A stretch of 8,798 nt of DNA from Acidobacteriota bacterium (GTDB taxonomy: Bacteria; Acidobacteriota; Terriglobia; Terriglobales; Acidobacteriaceae): NCBI GenBank assembly GCA_003225615.1, contig QIAS01000018.1, forward strand, positions 678 through 9,475. Reading direction: 5' to 3'. Shown one piece after another: positions 1 to 7,486 of the stretch. The notes beneath the pieces were generated by a model that did no database searches, was not told the DNA's origin, and saw nothing but the letters and a program-made list of their open reading frames with translations. The position numbers were made by a program, and so were the translations under genes. Every line of letters starts with the position of its first letter. Position 1 is the stretch's first letter.

Positions 1-1161
1 GAACGCATCTACATGGTGGAGTTCGGGCGGGCCAAGACCGGAAGCCCGCACATGAAATTTCCCGATGTCGACAACATTGGGTTTCAGGATAATGGCCAGC
101 CGAACGAGCATGGTCCCGTAATGAGCATCATGAACGGGCTCAAGGATGTACGGGTACAGTTTTACCGTGCCGAGATTTCTCGCAGCGCCCCGCTGTACAT
201 TGTGAGCACTGATCCTACGGTAGCCAAAATTACGGGCCCGGCTAGCGGTCAGCTCGGCTCGGACTTGGCACAAACCATCAAGTTCTCGGCGCTGGCAGCG
301 GGGCGCGCGGCATTCGAGGTCCGGTACCAATGGCAGGACGGCCCGGTTTTAGGGCGGCTCTATGTCCAGGTGTATCAGCGAAAGAATATAGCCTTAAGAC
401 TGCACCTGGTCACGGTCAACGGCGCGGGGAATCCTACGAATTTCTTTGGGAAGAACTGCCCCCACCTGGCTGACCAGCAGGCGCGTTTGAAGTGGTTTAT
501 TCAGCAGGTAAACCACACATGGATCCCGCATGGAATCTATCTGCAACCCGAGGCTACTATTTACAACACGGTATGGGGCGCCGCCCAGATTGGCTCGGCT
601 TCGGTCTCTCCCACTTATAACGAGTTAGTAATGGGCGGTGCGCTGTCTCCGAATCGCTCGGCGGCTTCCATCAATGTCTACGTGCTCGGACAATGGACCA
701 TGGGTACTACCATGGCTCTTGGCGTTCCCGTGAAATGGGCGAAGCAGCAAAATCTGCTTTATCCAGTAGCTCCCGGACCAGGCGTGGTGCAGCATCTCTC
801 CAACGCGGTGTACCTGCGTTCCAGCCAGTTCGTGGAGCCGGTAATTGTGGCGCACGAGTTTGGGCACTACATGGAACTATGCAGTCTGGCAAACAACGGG
901 GCAGTCCAGCAGTGGCATTCCACAGGCGACTCCGTGGGTGGAAATCCGGGCGTGCGGGACGATCTGGTTTCGCGACGGCGCATGATGTATCCCATTGTGT
1001 CTCTCCAGGCCTCGAGCTTCCCTTGGCGCAATGATGTAGGGTACGGTGCTGGGAAGACCGGTGGGTTCATCAGCTATCGTACCCTCGCGCAGGATATTAC
1101 GTTAGGAGAATCCAGCCGGGCTCGTAATGCTGCTGCCGGCGGCAATTTCTACGCTGTTTGA
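1..1161 (+). CDS. Ig-like domain plus metzincin-like zinc metallopeptidase, possible T6SS effector (5' end probably outside window)
   Basis: The reading frame is open to the left edge. The first ATG is at 13, but the 12 bases before it have no ribosome binding site and read in frame as ERIY, so the gene probably starts upstream. Residues below count from that ATG. Residues about 45-122 alternate hydrophobic and polar positions and end in LYVQVYQ, like a bacterial Ig-like (Big) fold. The second half carries HEFGH (H281, E282, H285), the HExxH zinc-binding and catalytic motif. RRMMYP at about 322-327 resembles the metzincin Met-turn. The extended metzincin signature HExxHxxGxxH is not intact: Glu288 stands at the Gly position and Ser291 at the third His. 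H302, in WHSTGD, is the best candidate third ligand. No signal peptide is visible, though the true N-terminus is missing. The DUF4123 gene 122 bases downstream suggests a protease delivered by type VI secretion. Peptidase fold: fairly confident. Effector role: inference. Confidence 0.75.
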   Translation, partial: ERIYMVEFGRAKTGSPHMKFPDVDNIGFQDNGQPNEHGPVMSIMNGLKDVRVQFYRAEISRSAPLYIVSTDPTVAKITGPASGQLGSDLAQTIKFSALAAGRAAFEVRYQWQDGPVLGRLYVQVYQRKNIALRLHLVTVNGAGNPTNFFGKNCPHLADQQARLKWFIQQVNHTWIPHGIYLQPEATIYNTVWGAAQIGSASVSPTYNELVMGGALSPNRSAASINVYVLGQWTMGTTMALGVPVKWAKQQNLLYPVAPGPGVVQHLSNAVYLRSSQFVEPVIVAHEFGHYMELCSLANNGAVQQWHSTGDSVGGNPGVRDDLVSRRRMMYPIVSLQASSFPWRNDVGYGAGKTGGFISYRTLAQDITLGESSRARNAAAGGNFYAV

Positions 1162-1245
1162 GAAGTGAGCATCGGCAGTTCGCAGAAATTGCCCTCGCAG
1201 TAAGGCTACACGAGATGGAACAGCACCACTTTTCGTAGCGACTGC

Positions 1246-1259
1246 CTACATCCTTGTAG
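1246..1259 (+). repeat. Short perfect inverted repeat upstream of the DUF4123 gene
   Basis: CTACA (1246-1250) and TGTAG (1255-1259) form a perfect 5-bp stem around a 4-base loop, 24 bases before the DUF4123 start. No T-run follows, so it is not an intrinsic terminator. It may be a leader hairpin or chance. The rest of the 122-base gap shows no convincing promoter and no small gene. Confidence 0.25.
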
Positions 1260-1283
1260 TAGTTTAGGCGGGACGGATAGACC

Positions 1284-2201
1284 ATGTCCTCCCCTCTTAC
1301 TAGCCACACCGCTTCGGTCGAGCAACTGCGCAAGTTCGCGGCTGGAGGGTATCTCTATGCCATTCTCGATGCCTATCAGGCGCCTGCAGTACCGCCCAAA
1401 GTCCAGGAATTAGGTAAAGAGCGAGCCCTCTCCCTATTCGTGGGAACCGCAGAACAGAAATATTGGGAATTGGCTCCTTACCTCATTGCGGTGGAAGAAG
1501 CGACGCTCGATTGGATTGTGCAAGATCTGGGAAGCCAACCTTGGGGTGTGTTCGCACTCTCCAAGTCCGGCCTGGAGACCTTGCGCACCCATTTCCGCCG
1601 GTTCCTCATTGTGCAACTTCCTGACGGGGAACGTTGGTATTTTCGTTACTACGACCCGCGTATCCTGACAATTTACCTTTCCAAGTGCCTGCCTCATGAA
1701 CTAGAGATTTTTTATGGCCCCATCCGCGGCTTTGCCATCCCGGATGTGGATACTGGGGACATATCTTTGTTCTATATGACCGAGGGGCCCCGAATCGAAA
1801 ACATATCGCCGCCCCCCCTGTGGCAGGTCCGTCCCGAGCAGCTTGAGGCTTTGCAACAGGCCTCGCAAGGAGATCTCGAAGCCAACATCATCGGTCAGCT
1901 AAGAAGCGTTTTGCCCGAGCAGTACCGGCGCTTGTCGGACCAGGATATGCGCAAAGCCGTCCGTTACGGCCTTGAGCGTGCCAAAAGTCACCGAATAACC
2001 AAGGAAACGGATGTGGCACGCTACATCGGCCTTATGTTTGCTTTCGGGGCTGATTTTGACCGCGACCCTGCCTTGCCTTGGGCCGCGGCCATCCTGGTTG
2101 ATCCTGGCCTGCCGGACCCGATCGCCAAGCTTGACCGTTTATGGCAGGCGGGTGAGAAGGTTATCGCACAAGCCCGGGCAATCCGAACCGGTGCCTCATA
2201 A
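1284..2201 (+). CDS. DUF4123 domain protein, T6SS effector adaptor/chaperone
   Basis: This 305-residue protein has the DUF4123 pattern. YAILDAYQ begins at residue 25, and a beta/alpha domain runs to about residue 160 with the family-typical segments WGVF, LRTHFRRF and the YYDPRIL block. DUF4123 proteins (Tap-1/TEC type) bind a specific toxic effector in the cytoplasm and help load it onto the VgrG spike of the type VI secretion system. Residues about 180-300 are a helical extension (LRSVLPEQYRRLSDQDM, then GLERAKSHRI) of the kind many longer DUF4123 proteins carry, which may give partner specificity. The ATG at 1284 is preceded by a weak CGGA (1274-1277) at 6-base spacing, and the conserved domain starts soon after. 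The metallopeptidase gene upstream is the obvious candidate client, although adaptors more often precede their effector. Family assignment is strong; the partner is inferred. Confidence 0.88.
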   Translation: MSSPLTSHTASVEQLRKFAAGGYLYAILDAYQAPAVPPKVQELGKERALSLFVGTAEQKYWELAPYLIAVEEATLDWIVQDLGSQPWGVFALSKSGLETLRTHFRRFLIVQLPDGERWYFRYYDPRILTIYLSKCLPHELEIFYGPIRGFAIPDVDTGDISLFYMTEGPRIENISPPPLWQVRPEQLEALQQASQGDLEANIIGQLRSVLPEQYRRLSDQDMRKAVRYGLERAKSHRITKETDVARYIGLMFAFGADFDRDPALPWAAAILVDPGLPDPIAKLDRLWQAGEKVIAQARAIRTGAS

Positions 2202-2283
2202 TCCATTCTCGGACGTGTGTCCCGCTAGGTCTGCAAGAAACAGATGATGGAGTAGCGCGTTTTGGGTCCTTAGTTTGCAAGGT

Positions 2284-2318
2284 GCCCTTTGCCGTTCGTA
2301 AATTGCGATAAAAAGGGC
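2284..2318 (+). repeat. Inverted repeat between the DUF4123 and kinase genes, possible weak terminator
   Basis: GCCCTTT (2284-2290) and AAAGGGC (2312-2318) are perfect 7-base complements separated by 21 bases, and TTACTTTTCT follows. The downstream T-richness suggests a weak intrinsic terminator for the DUF4123 transcript, but the loop is long and the T-run is interrupted. Confidence 0.25.
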
Positions 2319-2322
2319 TTAC

Positions 2323-2346
2323 TTTTCTCCAGAAAACCGCTAATAT
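2323..2346 (+). promoter_or_regulatory. Palindrome and -10-like element upstream of the kinase gene
   Basis: TTTTCT (2323-2328) and AGAAAA (2331-2336) form a perfect 6-base inverted repeat with a 2-base centre, suited to a dimeric regulator. Four bases later TAATAT (2341-2346) resembles a sigma-70 -10 box, and the palindrome would fall between it and a -35 site. No good -35 is present (the best is CTTACT at 2318-2323, matching 3 of 6). Transcription from here would give a leader of about 20 bases before the ATG at 2374. In the 170-base gap I see only this element and the preceding inverted repeat. Confidence 0.3.
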
Positions 2347-2373
2347 TTAACCCCTTCCCCCAGGGTGGGGTTC

Positions 2374-5300
2374 ATGCAGGCTCCTGTTCCACTGCACAAG
2401 TTAGCAGGGCGTTACGAGATCAAAGAGATTCTCGGCCAGGGTGGTATGGGCTTGGTCTATCGTGCGCGCGACGTGCTCATTCGGCGTGACGTCGCCCTGA
2501 AAACCTTGCGCGACATTCCTGAATCCACATCGCTGCAACTCTTCTACAAGGAGTGCGATGTGCTCGCCTCCATGAGCCATCCCAACATTGTGGAAATCTT
2601 CGACATCGGGGAATTCGAAGAGGACGGCGAGAAGAAGCCCTACTTCGTAATGCCCCTGTTGCCGGGCAAAACTCTAGATAATCTGATCAAAACTGCCAGT
2701 CATCGCCTGACACTGGAGCGCGCGGTCGACATTATTTCGCAGGTTTGTCGGGGACTGCAGGCGGCCCATGAACGCGGCCTGGTGCATCGCGACCTAAAAC
2801 CCAGCAACATCTTCGTAATGGAAGATGACTCGGTAAAAATCATCGATTTCGGCGTTGCTCACATGAGCGACGCGCATTCCACAATGGGGCAGAAGGGCAC
2901 GCTGCTCTACATGTCTCCCGAGCAGATTGAGATGAAACCCCTCTCCGCCTTGTCGGACATTTTTTCTCTGAGCGTGGTCTGCTACGAAGCTCTGACCGGC
3001 CGGCAACCTTTCCGCCGGGCTCGGGAAGAAGACATCGTCGACGCAATTCTCCACCAGGTGCCACCGCCGGCAAGCGATCTAAACCCGGCAGTCGGCCAAG
3101 CTATCAGCCGAGTGATTCACAAAGGAATGGCTAAACAGCCTTGGCATCGTTTCTCCACGGCGCGTGATTTCGGAGATACGATCAACAAAGCACTGCGCAA
3201 TGAACCAATTGAGTTCTTCGATTCGTCGCGCCTGCGTCCCAGGCTGCTGCGTTGCACCAAGGCGCTGGAAGAAGGCGACTACCAGTTTGCGGGAGAGATT
3301 CTTAGCGAGATGGAAGCCGAAGGCCACATTGACACGGACATCGGCTTACTGCGCTCGCAGCTAGACAAGTCAGTGCGCCAGAAGACCATCGCTCAGTTGA
3401 TGGAAAGCGCCCGTACCCGCTACGAAGAGCAAGAAGATCCTCTCGCGCTACAGAAACTCCAGGAAGTCCTGCAACTGGATCCGCAGAATGTGGCGGCGCT
3501 TTCTCTCAAAAACAAAATTGAGAATCGGAGAAGTGAGCGCCAGATCGAAAACTGGTACCGGCTCGCCCGGCAGCATATCGACAATCACGCTTACACTCAC
3601 GCCCGCGAGGCCTTGCAAAATGTTCTTCAACTTAAGCCGCAGGAATCGCGCGCCGTGCAGTTGCTCAGCGAAATTGACCGAGAGGAGGAGGAATACAACA
3701 AGCTACGCCAGGAGAAGGCTCAACTGCATCGCGCAGCTATGGAAGCCTGGCAACGAGGCGAGGTCAGCACTGCACTGACTAAACTGGCGCTGGTTCTCGA
3801 ACTGGATCGCCGCGCTCCCGAGTCGTCCAGCCCTGAGCGCACTGCCACCTACCAGACCTTCTATAACAAGGTGCGGTCAGAGCACGACGCCATCAATAAC
3901 GCCTATGCCGAAGCGCGCAAGCATCTCGCCGAGCAGAATTTCGCCAAATCCTTGGCTCTGTGCGATAGCTTCCTGGAAAAGTATCCCAACCACGCTCTCT
4001 TTCAGTCTATGAAATTCGACATCGGCGAGCAGCAGCGCCAGCAACTCTCCGCCTTCATAGCCTCGGTGGATCGCAGTGTGGATGCTGAGCCTGACCTCAA
4101 TAAGAAGGTCAACATCCTCCAGGACGCACTGGCCAGGTGCCCAGGAGAAACGCATTTCGAGCGGGCATTGCGAACCGTGCAGGACAAACGCGACCTGGTG
4201 AACTCTATCGTGTCTCGCGCCCACACGCACGAGGAACAGACCCTGTTTGCGGACGCGCTCAATGATTGGGAAATCCTCAGCAACATTTACAGCCAGTATC
4301 CCGGTTTGAAATTTGAGATCGAGCGCCTGCAGAAGCGGCGCGAGCAGCAATCCAGGGCAGAAGCCAAAGGCCAGTTTACCGAGCAAATCGACCGCTGCAT
4401 GCAATCCAGCCACTACGCGCGCGCTTTGGAACTGCTGCAAAAAGCGCAACTCGAATTTCCGGGAGACTCAGAGCTGGAGGAAATGCAGAAGCTTGCCCAA
4501 GCCGGGCTCGAGAAGGCAGACCAGGCGCAACGACTAATGACGGATGGGCAGGAGTTGTGCGCTCAGCATCGCTTCGAAGAAGGGTTGAAGCTGCTCGAGA
4601 CGGCATTCCATATCGATGAACACAATCCGGTGACCCGGAGTGTGCTGTGCAATGCCTTGCTGGAACAGGCCCGCACGCTGGTGGATACGAACTGGAAATC
4701 AGCGGAGGATCTTACGTTGCGTGCGCTGGATTTAAATCCTGCACACCCGCAGGCCAAGAGCATGCGCACTCTTGTGCAGGATCGCAAGCGGGAGCAGTTC
4801 GTGAATGAGTGCGTGTCGCAAGCGCGCAGGCTGCAAGCTGCAGCCGATGTGGCGGGCGCGTTAGCCAAAGTCGAGGATGGCCTTCTGGCTTATCCCAGCG
4901 AATTCAGGCTGGTGCAGATGCACGAGATTCTGCAGCGCGAAATGGCGCAGACCCAGCATCGCCAGGAGCGGCGCAAAGATCTTGATGACATCCGGCGCTT
5001 GCAGCGGGATGCGGAGGGTGCGAGTGATCCCTCACTGACGGCCAATTTCGGCCGACGCGCACAAACGCTGGCAGGAAAGTACCCTCAAGACGATGAGTTC
5101 GAGTCGATAGGCAGGGAAGCGGCGTCCCGCACCGCGATCTTTGACGGGGGTGCCACTATGCTTTTTTCGCCTGGCGCCGGGGTACAGGATCGTCCTGCAG
5201 CGCCGCCCCTTTCATCAGGCGCAAAACCGGCTCCCGCGCGCGGGACAAAAGCTACGCCGCCATCTTCGCGGGTGACGGCTCCTCGACCAGTAAAACGTCC

Positions 5301-7374
5301 GGTTGAAAAGCGTCCGCCGGTTTGGGCGGGAGCGGTTGCCTCAATCCGTAATTTCACAAGACGGATCAGCCTGCCGCAAGTAAATCTCCATGCGTTGGCG
5401 GAACTTCCTCTTCTGGAATCTCCGCTGCTCAAATCTCCCAAAGTTCTTGGCGCTGCCGGCGGGGCATTGGTTTTCCTTGCATTGATGGCGCTTGTGATCC
5501 CAAGGATTATCCATCCGCCCAAGCCGGCCCACCCGGTCGTAGTCGTACCCGTTCACGTGCGCACCATTCCGGCAGGCGCAGCCATCCTCATCAATGATGA
5601 AGTGCGCGGCTCTTCCGAAGCGGACTTGCAGTTGGCCCCGGGCACCTACACCGTCACAACCCAGATGGATGGCTACCAGCCCGCTCCGAGCGCGCTCGAA
5701 GTTCGGCCCGGTTCCCCGGTATCCCTGGACATAACGCTACTTCCAACTCCCTTGACGCTTCGCGTAACAACCGATGTCGCTGGGGGAAAGGCGTGGCTGG
5801 ATGATCAGCCCGCCGGGGATGTGAATGAAGGTCAACTAACGGTTCCGAACGTGGCTCCGGGCTTGCACAAACTCAGGTTCTCCAAGGACAAGCAGGGAGC
5901 TTCTTTTGCCTTCGAGATCGCGCAAGGCGCTTTGCCGGTCGTCGGCGACAGGACTTCGACGAGCGGGTTGCATGTTGTCGTAGTCAGCGCCTTAGGGCAT
6001 AGCTTGAAGGTGTACAACAGCTTTGGGCGCGCGCAATTGAGTGTTGATGGGCAGTCTGCCATAGAGTTAGATCCAGCAGGGGCGGAACTGCAAGGCATCG
6101 CTCCGGGCGCTCATCAACTTTTAGTCACGCAGGGAAGCGATCACCATGCGGTGGACGTCGAACTTGGGCCTGCGCCTTCGCTCAGCGCTTTTCTGCAGTC
6201 TGACCAGGATATTGGCACGCTGCTGATCCTTACCGGCGAAGATAAAGTCAAAGTATTCCTCGACGGCAAATTGCAGAAGCGCACCACGGAAGCTGGCCAG
6301 TTGCGTATTGCAAACCTTGAACCTCGGCAGTATGTCGTGCGCGTGGCAAAGGATGGATTTCAAGACCTAGCGGAGCAGAAAATCGATGTGCGAAAGGCCG
6401 AGCAGGCGCGGCTGAAGTTCGTAATGGTAGCAATGGCGCGCCTGGCCACCCTCGCGCTCCAAGGCGGCATTCCGGGCACTCAAATCCTTCTTGATCACGC
6501 GGCTGTAGGCACCGTCCAGCCTGACGGGTCATTCCACTACTCCGCGGTTTCCCCGGGCGATCACCTGATCGAATTACGTAAGGAGCATTACAAACCACGC
6601 CAGATTCAAAAACGCTTTTCCTCCAGCGCGACAATTGCTCTGGGCCCGGCAGAGATGATGCTTGAGGCCATGCCGGGCGAGTTACACATCACCTTTTCAC
6701 CGCCGGATGCGGACGTAACTTTGACCGGCAACAGTCAACCGCCCGCGCACATAAAGAACGGCACAACGGTGACTTTGCCCGGAGGATCATACTCGTTGAC
6801 CGCGCGTACTCCGGACGGCTTGGTCCGCTCATCTGTCGTTCAGGTGGTTAGTGGGGAGAGCAGGTCGTTTGACCTCGCGCTCGCTCCCGGAGGAATGCGC
6901 GATTGGGAGCAGCCGGAAAGTTGGACTCAAGAAAAAGATTCTTATGTACACCGTGGCGGGAACTTTGTGCTGTTCCGCACCTCTCCGACCTCGGGCACCT
7001 TCAGTTTCTCTGCATTGTTGCAAAAAGGACACCGGCTGCAGTGGGTGCTTCATTATGCCGACGACAAGAATTACATTTTGTTCTCTATGGATGAAAACTT
7101 TTTCTATAGAGCCCTGGTGCGCAACGGACAGCAGACGGAAACTGCCCAGTATCCTCACAAAACCGATAAGAAACAGTTCCGTACTTTACAGATTCGGGTG
7201 TCCGGAAATGAAATCGTGCACGAAATCAGGGAAGGGAACAGCTGGGTAAATTTAGACACTTGGAGCCAGCCAGGGACAGACTTGTCGGCGGGAAAGTTTG
7301 GATTCTACATTCCGGGGAAAGACCAAGTGGCGCTCTCCAACTTCCGACATTACGCAGAGCTAAAAGCTAATTAA
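2374..7374 (+). CDS. Transmembrane Hanks-type Ser/Thr protein kinase with TPR, PEGA repeats and C-terminal beta-sandwich domain
   Basis: The protein has 1666 residues. The kinase domain (about 14-275) has all key elements: glycine loop GQGGMG (21-26), ATP lysine K43, HRDLKPSN with catalytic D140 (138-145), DFG (158-160) and SPE (181-183). It is therefore predicted to be an active RD kinase that phosphorylates Ser/Thr. In the usual DxxSLG motif after D195, Ser200 replaces Gly. Residues about 285-905 hold roughly twelve TPR-like helical pairs, a protein-interaction scaffold. A Pro/Ala/Lys-rich linker (about 930-1021) leads to one transmembrane helix (1024-1043). About six PEGA-like repeats follow (near 1055, 1127, 1200, 1280, 1355 and 1434), then a beta-sandwich-like domain (about 1508-1666) with WVLHYADDKNYILF and GKFGFYIPGKDQ. 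Kinase and TPRs should be cytoplasmic and the rest extracytoplasmic, as in a receptor. I chose ATG 2374 because AGGG at 2362-2365 suits it; GTG 2365 would add three residues and lacks a binding site. The substrate is unknown. Confidence 0.93.
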   Translation: MQAPVPLHKLAGRYEIKEILGQGGMGLVYRARDVLIRRDVALKTLRDIPESTSLQLFYKECDVLASMSHPNIVEIFDIGEFEEDGEKKPYFVMPLLPGKTLDNLIKTASHRLTLERAVDIISQVCRGLQAAHERGLVHRDLKPSNIFVMEDDSVKIIDFGVAHMSDAHSTMGQKGTLLYMSPEQIEMKPLSALSDIFSLSVVCYEALTGRQPFRRAREEDIVDAILHQVPPPASDLNPAVGQAISRVIHKGMAKQPWHRFSTARDFGDTINKALRNEPIEFFDSSRLRPRLLRCTKALEEGDYQFAGEILSEMEAEGHIDTDIGLLRSQLDKSVRQKTIAQLMESARTRYEEQEDPLALQKLQEVLQLDPQNVAALSLKNKIENRRSERQIENWYRLARQHIDNHAYTHAREALQNVLQLKPQESRAVQLLSEIDREEEEYNKLRQEKAQLHRAAMEAWQRGEVSTALTKLALVLELDRRAPESSSPERTATYQTFYNKVRSEHDAINNAYAEARKHLAEQNFAKSLALCDSFLEKYPNHALFQSMKFDIGEQQRQQLSAFIASVDRSVDAEPDLNKKVNILQDALARCPGETHFERALRTVQDKRDLVNSIVSRAHTHEEQTLFADALNDWEILSNIYSQYPGLKFEIERLQKRREQQSRAEAKGQFTEQIDRCMQSSHYARALELLQKAQLEFPGDSELEEMQKLAQAGLEKADQAQRLMTDGQELCAQHRFEEGLKLLETAFHIDEHNPVTRSVLCNALLEQARTLVDTNWKSAEDLTLRALDLNPAHPQAKSMRTLVQDRKREQFVNECVSQARRLQAAADVAGALAKVEDGLLAYPSEFRLVQMHEILQREMAQTQHRQERRKDLDDIRRLQRDAEGASDPSLTANFGRRAQTLAGKYPQDDEFESIGREAASRTAIFDGGATMLFSPGAGVQDRPAAPPLSSGAKPAPARGTKATPPSSRVTAPRPVKRPVEKRPPVWAGAVASIRNFTRRISLPQVNLHALAELPLLESPLLKSPKVLGAAGGALVFLALMALVIPRIIHPPKPAHPVVVVPVHVRTIPAGAAILINDEVRGSSEADLQLAPGTYTVTTQMDGYQPAPSALEVRPGSPVSLDITLLPTPLTLRVTTDVAGGKAWLDDQPAGDVNEGQLTVPNVAPGLHKLRFSKDKQGASFAFEIAQGALPVVGDRTSTSGLHVVVVSALGHSLKVYNSFGRAQLSVDGQSAIELDPAGAELQGIAPGAHQLLVTQGSDHHAVDVELGPAPSLSAFLQSDQDIGTLLILTGEDKVKVFLDGKLQKRTTEAGQLRIANLEPRQYVVRVAKDGFQDLAEQKIDVRKAEQARLKFVMVAMARLATLALQGGIPGTQILLDHAAVGTVQPDGSFHYSAVSPGDHLIELRKEHYKPRQIQKRFSSSATIALGPAEMMLEAMPGELHITFSPPDADVTLTGNSQPPAHIKNGTTVTLPGGSYSLTARTPDGLVRSSVVQVVSGESRSFDLALAPGGMRDWEQPESWTQEKDSYVHRGGNFVLFRTSPTSGTFSFSALLQKGHRLQWVLHYADDKNYILFSMDENFFYRALVRNGQQTETAQYPHKTDKKQFRTLQIRVSGNEIVHEIREGNSWVNLDTWSQPGTDLSAGKFGFYIPGKDQVALSNFRHYAELKAN

Positions 7375-7392
7375 AGCCTGCTCAGCTATAGG

Positions 7393-7422
7393 TGGACAGG
7401 AACGCATCAGGAGTTGTAATAT
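7393..7422 (+). promoter_or_regulatory. Predicted sigma-70-type promoter for the pal-like gene
   Basis: TGGACA (7393-7398) matches five of six bases of the -35 consensus. TAATAT (7417-7422) is a plausible -10 box after an 18-base spacer. Transcription would begin near 7430, giving a leader of about 57 bases. This would let the envelope genes be expressed apart from the kinase. No clear terminator follows the kinase stop, so read-through is also possible. Confidence 0.4.
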
Positions 7423-7445
7423 CCTCTCCCCCGAAAGAAAAGATT

Positions 7446-7468
7446 GGGCTGGGAACCCCTGCCAGCCC
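7446..7468 (+). promoter_or_regulatory. GC-rich leader hairpin just before the pal-like ribosome binding site
   Basis: GGGCTGG (7446-7452) and CCAGCCC (7462-7468) form a perfect 7-bp GC-rich stem with a 9-base loop. The stem ends 6 bases before the Shine-Dalgarno GGAGGG (7475-7480). No T-run follows, so it is not an intrinsic terminator. It could affect translation or mRNA stability. Confidence 0.35.
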
Positions 7469-7474
7469 TGGCGT

Positions 7475-7480
7475 GGAGGG
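7475..7480 (+). promoter_or_regulatory. Strong Shine-Dalgarno site of the pal-like gene
   Basis: GGAGGG lies 6 bases before the ATG at 7487. It is the clearest ribosome binding site in the window and fixes this start, even though the resulting signal peptide has an unusually long N-region. Confidence 0.7.
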
Positions 7481-7486
7481 AATCAT

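Noticed and set aside
693..1034. 113-codon + strand frame overlapping the metallopeptidase
   Set aside because: It is out of frame within the region encoding HEFGH and the Met-turn and has Arg/Ser/Gly-rich composition typical of shifted frames, so it is not a credible immunity gene.
2365..2373. GTG at 2365 as the kinase start
   Set aside because: Only a pyrimidine-rich stretch precedes it, with no ribosome binding site, whereas ATG 2374 has AGGG at suitable distance. The difference is three residues.
3877..4449. 190-codon open frame on the minus strand inside the kinase gene
   Set aside because: It lies wholly within the TPR-encoding part of a clear + strand gene, shows no recognisable domain and is best explained as a shadow of the GC-rich coding sequence.
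3241..5120. DNA-level tandem repeats underlying the TPR array
   Set aside because: The units share helical periodicity but are highly diverged in sequence and length; no direct DNA repeats are visible.
5085..5522. 145-codon minus-strand frame opposite the kinase linker and transmembrane region
   Set aside because: Its composition (runs of Gly, Ala and Arg) mirrors the Pro/Ala-rich linker on the other strand; no independent start signal or domain is seen.
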